A stretch of 64,000 nucleotides of DNA, from NCBI GenBank assembly GCA_032358255.1, contig JAULBX010029821.1:124001-188000 (forward strand). The letters run 5' to 3'. Under the pieces are notes generated by a model. The model was not told the DNA's origin. It searched no databases and saw only the letters and a list, made by a program, of their open reading frames with translations. The stretch's first letter is position 1. Every line of letters begins with the position of its first letter. This stretch comes from Heterotrichella gracilis (Eukaryota > Sar > Xanthophyceae > Tribonematales > Xanthonemataceae). Position numbers and translations under genes: made by a program. Positions 26,481 to 38,529 of this stretch are shown one piece after another.

Positions 26481-28522
26481 TCACACCTTGTACAGGATGT
26501 CATAGTGGCCGGGCCGGTACAGCAACACCAGGTCTGGAAACACAGGGGCTGTATCGGGGCCAGCCAGCGCGCTGGGCACAAAGTCATGGAAATTGACCTG
26601 CGCTGAGCTGTCATCATCGCCCGCCGCGCCACCTGTCATCATGGCCATGCTGTTGTCCAGGTACACCACCCGGATGGCCACCTGGAGGGCGTCTGTGAGC
26701 GCCACGATGTGCACGTGGTCGCTCTCCTCCCCCATTGGCTCCACGAAGCGGCGGCAGAAGATCTCCACGGTGGGGCAGTCGTCGCTCATGCCCTGCACCG
26801 CACCAGGAGATTGGTCAGGGCTGCCTGCGCCATCCGTAGGGTACCAACAGACTTTTGCAAGGTAGATGTCAACACTATATTTAATCTGTCTATTAAATTC
26901 ACAATTACTTGAGATTTGTCAGCATGCGCCTTGTGAAGGCTAGAGGCATCACAGCACGCAGCATGCCACATGCCATGTGCTAATCCTAATGCAGCGTACC
27001 AGTATGAACGGCGCAAAGAAGTCGTCCCTCCGCTGGATCTCTGCTGACGTCAGGATGCGCAGGAACATCACAATCATGTTGGAAACAGTGGCGTCCCGCA
27101 TGTTGATCTGCAGGATATCCAGTGACAGCGGCTCATCTGCGCCCACTTGCTGCAGCTGGGAGAGGATTACATCCAGGGCATCCTCAAACACAAGCTCTTG
27201 GAAGCCGCAGTCTGTGAGCTGCTTGCGCCACTTCTCGAGCAGCGCAATCATCCTGCGGCATGGTGGTGGTGCGGCATCGGTAGGCATTGGATTGCAGCAT
27301 GCATGCGGCACACTGTGGTTTGTGCGCTTGTGCATATAGTGCATGATTCCATGGCTTTAAACATCACTGTGCTGAAGACCCCTGAGAACATGTACAACCT
27401 CTTCATGCATTCCAGCTTGAAAAACAGGTGCCATGGGGCCTGGAACCAGAAAAACATGTGCACAATGACCGCTAGATCAGCATACCAGGTAAGCCTTGGC
27501 TGATTGTGGCGTCAAATGCTTGGGCAAACCACTGTTGCCAGTGAGGCAAAATGTACATCGTCTGGGGGGTGCACACTAGCTTAAAGACGCCGATTGTGAC
27601 GCCAACCCCGGTGCATTTCAGAACCTAATGCAACGTGTTTATGCTACAGAGAATATTGCTCCCTACCTATCTCTTTCCGCCAGGTCATTTGAGTTCACCA
27701 AGCGCTCCAAATAGGCAAAAATGAAGCTTCGAAAGAAACAGTTGCCGTCACCCCTTGCCCTTCTGATGCAGCGGTAGGTGGCCTCTAGGCTTCGGATTTT
27801 GTTCACAAATACTTGGCTCCCAGAGGCATACTCTGCAATAAATTCACCAGTCCAATTAAAGGTATGCCATGCGTGCAAAATTTCTGGGCATGCAGCATTT
27901 TGGGTGCTACCAGCTGTGTGGCAATGCACGCAAACAGGGGTCCTTGCCTGATTCCAGCGCAGCAAGTGGTTCTATGTTACCCACATAGGGTATCTTCTCG
28001 GCCACTTGCTCCCTGCAGTGGCAACGCATTTTTAGTGGCATCACAGGTTTGACTGTTACCAAACCTTGTATGCACAAACATCACTGCAAAGGCCAACTTG
28101 TCCTAGATCTAGGAACCCTAGATAACTTGGGAACGCCAGTGGGTGCTACCCTTGGGCTGGGTACACACTCGTCACATGTGCCCACCACCCACTAAGAACC
28201 CTCATTCCAGGACCTACTTTATCCAGTTCTCATAGCCGATGATCTCGTCATCAGTGGGCCTCGACTGCCCTTCTCCAGTCGTTGCTACTACACCCTCGCC
28301 AAACGGCTTTGACGCGGCCACTGATGTCTCAGCTGCCACTGACACTGAGGAGGCTGAGGTCTTTGGTCCACCTGTGTAGTTGTTGTCGCCCACAAAGTCA
28401 CCCGCGCTAGTTTCAAAGCAGCCGCTGGAGGCTGGGGGGCGTGACTCTGCCCCATCCAGCGTGGCATCCTGGTTCTGGTCCCAAGTGGAGACGCGGTCAG
28501 GGGAGTCCCTTTCTGTCGTCAT
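26481..28522 (-). CDS. OTUB1: Otubain-type deubiquitinase (peptidase family C65)
   Basis: Otubains cleave ubiquitin chains and can block E2 enzymes. Exons 28218-28522, 27948-28012, 27667-27832, 27000-27252 and 26481-26792 give 366 residues from the first in-frame ATG; a short upstream exon joined at about 28592 is possible and would add residues. After a disordered N-terminus comes DDEIIGYENWIK, then IEPLAALESEYASGSQVF, the catalytic RARGDGNCFFRSF (Asp152, Cys155), later GMSDDCPTVEIFCRRF and EPMGEESDHVHIVALTDAL, and the C-terminal RPGHYDILYKV with catalytic His359. Exon 2 must end at TCAG followed by GCAAGG, a GC donor, because only this joins ALES to EYASG in frame and matches the family. 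The coding end right after YDILYK agrees with animal OTUB1. Confidence 0.9.
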
Positions 28523-30369
28523 CGTCTTGAGCCCAAGAATGGGTGGAGGTGGAGAAGATGCAGTGACGACGCGTGAACCCAAGTAACCACCTGCGGAGCA
28601 ATAGTGAGGATATCATCTTCCTTTGAGCAGATGTGCCCATAACTTCATCTTGTGATAGCCAAGACAACAACTCAAGCAGACACATGAGCCTAGCTAGCAC
28701 ATGGCACAACCCGTTTTACCAGGTGAAGTCGCGCAAGCAATACTGCTGAGGTCAAACGTGCACAGAGTGACATTTGGTTGCATGCATGCATGTGTTGGGC
28801 GGTCTGATATCGAGCGAGGGCAAAATCATGTAGCTGTGAACAACATACATGGTATGATTAGCTGGGATAACTATTTATTATTTCAAGTGGGGGTCGCCCA
28901 ACTTACCAAAGTTGTTCCGGTACGCACCCAACCAATCCAATCCTGTGCATGCACGACCCCTGAACACAATCTATCCCTTGACTTTGTCAACAGGTTTGCG
29001 TCCAGATCCTAGACGTATGGTCCCAATAAGAGTCCTTGGCTGGGTCATGTGGAGTGGTGGTGCAAGCTGAGACTCTTGCAAGCCAAGACTCTTGGCAAGA
29101 GGCACTCGAGTCGGTGAATAACCCAAGGGTGCATAATGAATGCTTGGCAATTCTCCCTATTATCCGCGAGCAGGCTGGAACAGTAAACCACTTGCCGTCG
29201 GTGAGGTATTAAATTGGCTATTCTTGCCCTGTCGACAACACACCCAGTTGTTGGCTGCGAGGTGTATTGTCTGGCCCTGGCATGCCACAGTAATTTATCC
29301 CTGTGACAGTGCAGAGTCACAGTGGACCTTCAATGGACGCTTCCCAACTTGGGACCCAAGTGGAAACAGTGGACGGCTTGGCTGTTGGCACACAGCACGC
29401 GCGGCGCGTTTGCAAACAATATAAGTACCTTGGGGCACTGCTTGCACCTGCCTGCTGTTGCAGCCCTTGCATAAGCTACTGCACTGCCACTTGCGATCAG
29501 GGGAACCTTGCTTTTGTTGTTTTGAACATGCAGGCCCCTACGTGAGCATAATGCATATGCATGCATATGGAGGTAGCTGAACTTCCTTTTTTGCCCTACA
29601 CTGTTTGTAGGAGGCTGTTTCCTACTACCGTGGCTCTGGTTGGCCAATGTGTGGCTCTTTTGGCCTCAGTTCCGACACGGCTCTGACGCAGTCATACAGA
29701 AATGTAAGCGCTTGATTGTCAGTGGCGTTGGCCCAATGGGTTCGGGCGCTTGACCAGCCCTCTTCACGGCAAGCCATTGACAGGGTGTGCCACTGTGCAG
29801 ATACCCGGTGGTCAGCTTTGGGTTTCACTGTGGTGTCAGCTATCTTCCTGCCATGGATGATCGGCTTTCTTGTGGGTGAGTACAGTGTGCCGTGTATGCC
29901 AACTGGTACAAACTGCTGCCTATGTAGTATGTCCTCATTTATCGGCACATTACAATCCCCTGACACATGGTGCCGCGTTGGTGCAGCTGGGCCTCAACTT
30001 GTAGGGCAAGACCTTTACAGCAAATTGGACTTGGCGCAGTGGGATTTGGCAGCTTTGGGCCTAAGCACACTGTACTCTGCAGGCTAAAGCCGCTTATTGG
30101 CCACTGTATTGTTGTGTTTCCGCACAGACATGTACAATAGATATAGCACGAGAAACAAGCGCTGGAACAGCACAACAGCTAACAGGCGTCAGCTCATCAA
30201 CACCGCAAGCAGTTGTCAAACAACATCCGTTCAATAGTTTGTCAGCATTCACATGGAACACTGGATAGCAATAACGGTACTTTAAAATATGCGCGCTGCA
30301 TTCGAGAGAGGAATATTATCTGCTGCTTGCACCTGGTTCTAGGATTAGAACATCTACAAGTAGCACCTT
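28523..30369. other. Intergenic region with possible retroelement remnants
   Basis: It contains the otubain promoter and perhaps a first noncoding exon. A plus-strand stretch around 29350-29450 reads VETVDGLAV then YKYLGALLAP, faintly like the YLG motif of LINE reverse transcriptases, but with no support around it. A minus-strand open frame of 113 codons at 29625-29966 is not recognised. No gene is called. Confidence 0.35.
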
Positions 30370-33300
30370 TCACAGGTTGGTGTCTGTCGCCTCCAGTGCT
30401 GCAGCAACAGTCCTGGGCAGCAGGATGGCCAACAGCGGCCCAAGCACCAGTATCAGCCTGCACATGCGGAGTTTCCATGTTGCAAACAGCATGGCTATGC
30501 AGCTATGACATCTGTAACATAGGAATTGTCGTCGTGAGCAGCAAACCTAAGTGCATGCTGAGCACAACAAGCACTGGCCGTTCCACACCGGCAGGGTACA
30601 ACTTTCATTCCAAGAAAGTGTATGGCCACAAGTGAGCAGCAAAGATGTTGTCTCTGGACATTTGTTTCAGCTGCACATGCATTCTCACCCGTATGCAAGA
30701 ACTGGCCTTCCCAGATGATGCCTACGCTCGACGGCCTTGCACTGCATTACTCGCCCATCCCCCTGCCCACATCCCTCTGCAGAGTCATGCAAGTAGGCCT
30801 CGCCTGCGCTGTCCGCTCGCCTAGGGGATGGCCCTGTCAGGATGCACCCCCTGCCACCGCTGGCATGCAGCACCTCCAGCACTGAGTCCTTGCGCATGCG
30901 GCTGTTGAAGAGGTCGCGCTTCACGCTACCTATGGCATCACCCTCCTCCCCATACAGCCTGTGGAGTGATGTCCGCCATCAGTCATGGCCCACAAAGCTA
31001 TGAGACACGCCAAACAGCACTGCCAACGTGGACAAAATGCGCAGGCAGGTCTGTAGTGCAAACTCCCACTGCAGCAATTGAGGCCACGTTGTGACAGTAC
31101 ATGCGCATGACTCTGCGGACACCTTTCGGGTACGCGTTGGTATAAAATGGAAGATTGTTCCATACCTGTCCTTGTGGTCCTGTGGCGTGATCGGTGCGCT
31201 GTCTCCATTCCGGTGGCGTGTGGCGCCGGGGCCATGAATGCGCCGCGGTGTAGTCATGCAGTTGCGCTGGCGAGCATGCACTTGCTGCTGAGTGATCCTG
31301 CAAGGAATGTACTGCTCACATTCTGGCTCAAAGCCCCACTACATGATCACTGTAGACTACATTCTCGTACACATTGCCTTCAAGCTCATCACAGTGGCAG
31401 CAGGGAAATGTCGTCAGCCCACAACAGGGCATTGCACCACACTCGTATGCCTTTTGTTTTGCTCTATGTATCTCCCTCTATTTGATTCACGCAGATGACA
31501 AATAAGGTAGTGCCCTCTGAATGATTATCAGAATCAATTGCTTTGAATCCACGCGTGCACTACCTTTCGTACCCATTGCTGCTTGATGGTGGTGGGCTTG
31601 ACTGTGTCAGCGCATCTGCATGCAGCTCCAGCTGCGCCGCCAGCGCCGCTGTCCAGCTGTACTGCAGCATACGGTGCACGGGGTCCGCATCGGCATCCTG
31701 GGAGGAGGCACACTGCCACGCACGGTGCATAGACAGAACCTCCTGGGGAGCCTGCAGGGAAAGCCGGGTCAGCAGAGAACATGTGGGCAATGCAGATGAG
31801 CAACTATTTGAGTCCAATCACACAAATGTTGATAATTGACAGGACAATACTTAAAATTCAATGTCAAGCCACCCCATCCACCACCACAGTAGACACATCC
31901 ATCCATTCCAGAATCCTTACACATCCACATGCAGGTGCAGAGCACGCACCTTGGATTTCAACCCTTGTAGCGCATCCTGCAGCCCCTCCACCTCCATCTC
32001 GCCCCCCTGCCCAGCACCCAGGCCCAGCATCAGGTTCAGCTCCTGAGCCACACCCAGCAGCGCCTCACATTGCCGCGACAGGCTGGCATTCTGCTCCCTC
32101 AGGGCCGCGACATCAGCTTCCTCATCTGCCACAGCAGCGTCATCATGTACCACATTGGTACACTCTACTGAATCATCACCCACAGCATCACATGCGCTGG
32201 CATCGGCTTCATCATTGACCACATTAGCACCCTCAATTCCCACATTAGCTCCCACATCATCATTTGCGTTGGCGCTGGCCTTAGCATAGCTGTCCTCGCT
32301 GCCGGTCCCATCTACCATGTCGTTAGGGACAGTGTCCTGTGTTTCCATTGCAGGCTGGAAATGGTCAGATACAGCATGTCGGGGCGTGGCAGGCTCACGA
32401 GGGCGATGCTGCAGCGCAATGGTTGCTTGAGATAGCTGCGCTTGGGCATCCTGCACAGGAACAGGCAAAGGCCCTATGAGATGTCGCATCCACACTCAGG
32501 CCCAGCACTCTCATAGTTATCAAAATCATTTCTGACCCAACACATCAGTAAACAACATTGCCAAATCCTGGTATGTCATATACTCAGCAGGACATGCCCT
32601 TGCAGCTTGCAAGCAACAAACAAAGTTAAATGTAAAAGCCCTGATTCTAATACCAACATAGAGCAGGTGACGATCATGGCTTACAGACTAGCCCTTCCCC
32701 TTGTTCCTGCTGCAACCCACCCGCACCTGCAGCTCAAACTGCAGCCTGGAGCAGCACTGGCGCAGGTGGAGCAGCGCCCTCAGCGGCACCTCAACGCAGT
32801 CCCTGCCGCTGGGGCAGATCAGCACAACCACACCGTCCCGAGGGCTCGACACCGCCGCCTCATCCCCGCCACCCTCCCGCTCCAGGTCATCCACCACAAA
32901 CGCACCCACAGCTGCCACCGGGGGTGGGCTGCCCAGCACCTGTGCAGCGCCCTCTGCGTCCACAATGCCCTGCACTCCCCTGCAGCTCTCTATGAGTGCG
33001 TCCACCTGCTGCAGCGTGCTGAACTGCGGCGCGGGCCCGCTCTTCACCTCGTAGTGCAGGGCGCTAGCGGTGGACAGTAGCTTGTCCATGGCCCGGTGGG
33101 CTGCCTGCAGGTACAGCAAGGGTCGATTGGATTGGCACTGGCAGACAGCAAATGCTGATCATGGCGCACAGTAGGCATTGGCCCACATGTCGTACATTGC
33201 GGGCACAGCAACATGTATGTGGCCGAGAAGGGACAAACGTGTGGCCAATGGGCCATCGGCGATGGCCGTCAAAAAAGATTAATACTATTATTACTTGCCA

Positions 33301-36300
33301 TTCCGGGAAAAAGAGCAGAAAGAAGGATGCTGGGACATTTTAACGAGGTATGCAGAACCTCCAACCTAGGCAAGCCAGGAGGCTCCCTGGGCATGCCATA
33401 AGCACTGGCGCATCCCATCCCAACCCACCTGCAGCTTGCCATCCACCGCCAGCAGCTGTGCGCTGAGGTGCGAGCAGTGCGCCATCATGCGCCGCTCTGA
33501 CTGGCCTGCTGCAGCTGCAGCTGTGCTGGCATCCCGCGCCTCCGCCTGCGCGCTCTGAAGCGCCGCCTCCAGCTCCGAGCAACGGGAGCGGGCGTTGATG
33601 AGCGCTGTGCCTGCAGTAGCCACATTATTTACTATTTGTTGTAAACAAATGAAAGCAGTTAGGACCTTCACGCTTTTCGTCAGCCTTTCAGACGCTATTC
33701 AGGGAGAATCACCATGGAGAATAACATGTGGCTGGGCACACATGATTCCTCCCTGTCAGCTGTCGTACTCCACCTTCATGGCATGGACAGACCACCCCAT
33801 CACAAGCGGCACAGACTCCCAAGGCCTTGCATGTACACTGGCACTATAGTGATGCAATCATACCTGACTGGGAGGCGGACTCACTGGCCCTTGTGGCTGC
33901 TGCCCGTGCACCCGCCACCTCCTCATCCCTGGCCACAAGCTGAGCCTCAAGCGACCTGCACAACGTGGGGAGGGCATTAGGAGGCCGCCTCGCAACTGGT
34001 GTCTGGGCTGGTGGCCGCACATGCGCACGACCATGCAATGCCTCGCTTTCTACAGGCGCAATGGGGTGGGAGTGCACAAGGCAGCGCTGTGGGTGATCTC
34101 CTGCAATAGCCAATGCAGCGGCCAAAGCTTGCAAAGCCAAAACAAAAGGGCTCAGCTCGTTTTATGCAAGCCCACCTGCAGCGCTGCTGAGCTCCTGCCA
34201 CATCTGCCATGGCCTGTGCCCCCGCCGCCTCAGCCTGCGCCAGCTGAGCACGCAGCGCACGCGCCTGGTCCTCCCCATTGGCCACCTCCACTGCCAGGTG
34301 GCACTCGCGCGCCCTCAGCTGCGTCAGCGCCTCCTTGTCCTGCGTGGGGTGCATGTGATTAGCATTTGTCAAAACCACATAAATATTCTAATGCTTTTTT
34401 TATTTTATTATTGCAGGCCATATGGACATGTTGGCTCCTGCTGCTGCACTGCGACTGTGCCACAAAAGTTATCGCACACAGATTGCCCTGTTGAAAAGTT
34501 ACTGCCCAGTCACGCCATCCTGTTCTACCGCTTGCTCACACACAGATCACCTTAAAGATACAAGCCCAGCACAGCAGCAAACCTACTGCAACACACTGCA
34601 CGTGTAGCCAGGCCCATAGACCCCACCCGCACCTGCACCGCTGCCTCCCCCGCCGCCTTGAGCTTGGCACCCAGCTCCCTTGCGGTGTCTGTGGCCTGCA
34701 TGGCCTGTGTTCGCACCTCCAACAGTGCCTCCTCCGCCTGGCGCCGCTGGGCGCTCTCACTCTCCGCCATGACTTGCAGAACACTGATTTGCGTCATCAT
34801 GCCAGTCACCTGCCAGCCAGAGTCTCGAGGTATCAGTGTGACCTCACACACAAAACACAGCACCACATGACATTACTGCATGCAATGATGAGCTTGCTGG
34901 GCACACAGCAAAACACAGCATATCAATGCGCGTAGGATACCAATTGGCAAAATGTGGATTTCGATCTTTTTTGTGGGGTTTAAGTCAAAATCAGGAGCCC
35001 AAGGGCTGTAATTCTTGCCTCGCACCAAACACACCTGGGGTGCCAATATTTGCATGCATGTGCCTTCCCCTACCCCATTACCTGAAGGCTGAGTGCCGAT
35101 TTGGTTGACGCCCCCGCGCTCTTCTCCATCTGCAGGTGCACAACCTGATCCTTGAGGCCACGCAGCTGCGCATCCTTGTCAGCCATGTGTGCCTGAACGC
35201 GCACCCACTCCTCCTGTAGGGCAAAGGGAGGGGGGGCGGAGGGTTTTACAACAGCAGGGAGCCGCTGACGCATGCAAAACCATGGTATTGTCGCATCCAA
35301 GCTGACACAGTATGCCCAGTGCTGCAGGGTCTCACCATGTCCACGCCATGTCATGCAAGCTTGCAAACCTTAGGCTTAAAATCCAACACCAGATTATTCA
35401 TGTGTGTCAACAATGCAATCACGTCCACTCACAGCGCAACAACTACTCGCTCACACACCTGCAAGACAGACAACCACAACTACAGGGTCTCACCTGTGCC
35501 TTGGCCGCTTCCCGCACCAGCATCTCTGCGGCCACCATGTCCCCACGCAGACCATCAGCCTCAGCCTCTTTAGCCATCAGCTGGCCGCGCACACGCTGCA
35601 GCTGCTCGTCCTTGGCCTGCGGGAGGGATGGGGTTGCACACGGCAGCATAACTATTATTTCAAGCACATGTTATCAAAATGTACTCATTTCTTCACTTGA
35701 ATCTTTTGCAGATTGCTCTTTGCAAATTCAAGATATTTGTTCACTTAAGTGTAAAATGTCAGGCAACTGGTGCAGATGACAAGGGCTTAAGGTTGCTCGC
35801 CACTCAGGACGCCGTGCAAAAAATTGAGGGTGGTGCCCGGGTGCTGAGCCATCTCTATGGGTGCGAGTGGACCGCCATAAGCATGCTCACTTGGACTGCG
35901 CCGACAAATGGCCATGCATGATTTCCGGCAAAATCCATGCGAAACGAGACGCTACAGCAGATGCACGCACCGTCACTTCTGCCTGCATGCGCGCCATGGC
36001 CTGGTCCTGCTTTGCCACCTGGCCCTGCAGCCCCTCCACCTGGACCTGCAGCGCTGCCAGCTGGCCTTGCAGATCCTGGCAGGCCTGCTCACTCGCCTGC
36101 GCAGCCATGTGCGCATCGTTGGCCGCCTGTAGGGTGATCAGAGGCGCATGTCAGGCGGAGACGATTCTTGGCAGTTGCAATGCATATCATCAGAAATCCA
36201 CTTTTCCATTCCACCCAAATCTAGGGATATGAATTGATGCAAGGCAGGCATTCATTGGCATGTGAATGCTGCAGGTCAGTAGGGAGATAGATCTGCTTGC

Positions 36301-37590
36301 TCTTCAAGGTGGTGGTACAAGATTGTGAGGCAATTCTGCTAGCACTCCATGTGCTGGGCAGTGGCGCAAATCATCGATAGTGGACGCAAGTACGCATGCT
36401 TTGGAGAACCATGGCCTGGGACATACCTTCTCCTGATGCTCTAGCCGGGACCTGCACGCAAGGCAAGCTTGTCAGTGGCAGGATAACCCCGGGCAGCATA
36501 TTCCCATACCAGTGGATTGCAAAGACAAGTACTGGGCCAGAGGCAAAGGTGCATGTTACAGTGGCGCCATACCCCATGTCTTGAAGCATGGCATCCTTCT
36601 CAGCGCATGCCGCCTCAAGAGCCACCACTACCCCTTGCAGCCGCTCACTGTCCTGAAGCATCACATCCTTGGCAGCGCATGCCGCCTGCAGGGCCGCCAC
36701 CTCCCCTTTCAACCGCTCACTCTCCTCCCTAGCTGCCTGCGCTGACTCTGCTGCCTTGCCGCACTTGCAGCAGGCTGCTGGTGCACCGTGGTTGGTCAAG
36801 CTGCCCGCAGTGTCCTGCACTGCTGCAGCACCAGGTGCCATGGCTCCCTCCTGGCGCTGGTACTCTGCTAGCTGAGCTGCTTGGCGCCCGCACGTGAGCT
36901 GCAGGTCGTCATATGCCTGCTTCAGCTGGGTGTGTTCAGCCCTCATCTGGCGCTCCCCTTGGGCCATCTGGCTGCGCGCTGCCTCCAGCTGGGACTGCAG
37001 CCGCGTGAGGGTGTCGGTGGACAGGAGCACGTTGGGTCCACCTGCAGAAAGCAGCCTGCCTGGTCAACTTTGGAATGAGTTGTAGACCAAAGGAAAGAAC
37101 GGGGGGGAATGCTTACACAGGTCTGGGAGGTTTACCGTTGCCACTGAGGTGCCATGGCGATCGCCAAAAGCAAGCGAGGGTGGTGCAGGACTTGCGCAGA
37201 CAAACTTCCTGTGGCCTGTCAGCAAGTGCAGAATTCGTGCAGACAAGGTCCATGTGGCCTCTCAGCAAGTCCACCCAACCCTTGTGGATACAGATACTGC
37301 TGAGCACTGGCACACTACCTTTGGCTTGCTGCTGGATGGCCTGATCAAGGGACATCGCCCTGTCCCTCTTGCCATGCGCACTGGCATCCGCCTGACCTTT
37401 CTTCTTGGCAAGCATAGGCTTGGCACCACCGTTTCCAGGACCTTTTGTGGCCTGTTTCATACCCTGTAAGCAAGACTTGTGTCATCACAGGTGAAAGGAC
37501 AGTCAGCTAGGCAATGCTGCAACTAGCCAGATGGGTGGGTTCACAGTAAGTAAATCAAAGTGCGCACGGCAGGCTTACGTTGGTGTCCAT
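30370..37590 (-). CDS. Large coiled-coil protein, possibly a tail-anchored golgin
   Basis: No family was recognised. Exons 37579-37590, 37319-37463, 36573-37041, 36427-36451, 35971-36126, 35494-35616, 35082-35213, 34633-34809, 34176-34339, 33864-33955, 33429-33610, 32727-33104, 31950-32450 and 31564-31751 join without a phase break to a long heptad-rich protein, with an acidic central segment in 31950-32450. Two 3' ends fit. Reading exon 15 through 30685-30958 gives 1005 residues with an unremarkable tail. Splicing instead after 30874 to 30630-30670 and 30370-30457 gives 985 residues ending with the hydrophobic LILVLGPLLAILLP before the stop. The second would be a membrane tail anchor as in golgins, and is preferred on biology only; its middle exon has a weak donor. 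The 12-base first exon (MDTN) is also tentative. The gene is divergent from Tubby. Confidence 0.7.
36578..36721 (-). repeat. 72-bp tandem duplication in coding sequence
   Basis: Two 72-bp units (36578-36649 and 36650-36721) encode two 24-residue coiled-coil repeats, each beginning SERL and ending with ML and QD. They have diverged at several positions. They lie in exon 3 of the coiled-coil gene. Confidence 0.85.
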
Positions 37591-38529
37591 ATGGTTCTTG
37601 TAGCTGGTACTGTTCCTTCGCTCTATGGTCCAACGCCCTTGGCAAAGTTGCTTGGTGTCTAGGTTGCTGCCATTTGCCCTGACCCTGCACAGCAAAGGAG
37701 ATAACCCATGCGAAACAATACTGTCAACGCCAACGACATAAATGGTCAAATTCGTAAGATGTTTCACAAAACCGTGCAGCGCGCCGGGTATGTTGCAATA
37801 CAGTATGTTGGTGAATATGCATACATAGGTCAACACCACCAACTGGATGCAGCCGCAACATATTGAAGGACCAATCAAGCACACAAGAGATGCGCATATA
37901 TTAAAAGGCACTAGGTCTGAGTACGCTCTCTGTCAAGGCTGCTGCAAACGCGAACAGGGCTCACCTTCACACCCCAACCATCGTTGACTGGCAAGTTTGA
38001 GGCGGTCGCTCGCAAGAACCCAAGCCTTACAGCTGTAGCTAAGACGACGCAGCAATTAGTGAAAGCTGTTACTTCTGGAAACCAACCAGTGTGCAACGGC
38101 TGTTAAAGCTTGCGTCAAGCTTGAGCATCTGCTTCCGGAAGCCCGGTGTCCTCGCCTACATTTACAGACTTCACCACCTTGGCAGTAGCATGTCGAAATT
38201 TGTAGAAGGCTCGGCACAAAGCTTGTGCACGCAACAACGACAAAGGTGAACGGGTAAAAACCTCCCTTTGATACATAGCCACAGCTTTGCACCAGAGGCT
38301 GCAGCTAAATTGGACGTATCACAAAGCGGGGCTTGGCATGCGAACTCGGCTGTCAGCGAGTTGTCATCTTCCAAACACATTCGATGCAGTTTACGTAACA
38401 AAAAGGGGTCTGATGTAACGTGGGTTGCCTCTATAATACTTTTATGCATAAAAGTATAAGGTGACACCAGCGGCGACAGGGTGCGCGGCTCCTACCAGTG
38501 AACCACCCGGAAAGCTGAACGGATTCAAG
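37591..38529. promoter_or_regulatory. Divergent promoter region of the coiled-coil and Tubby genes
   Basis: These 939 bp lie between two divergent start codons. No known promoter element is clear. Open frames within it (such as 38171-38467 minus) show no conserved pattern. Confidence 0.4.

Noticed and set aside
29625-29966. Minus-strand open frame of 113 codons
   Set aside because: No recognised motif and no neighbouring exon in phase; kept only as a remark on the intergenic stretch.
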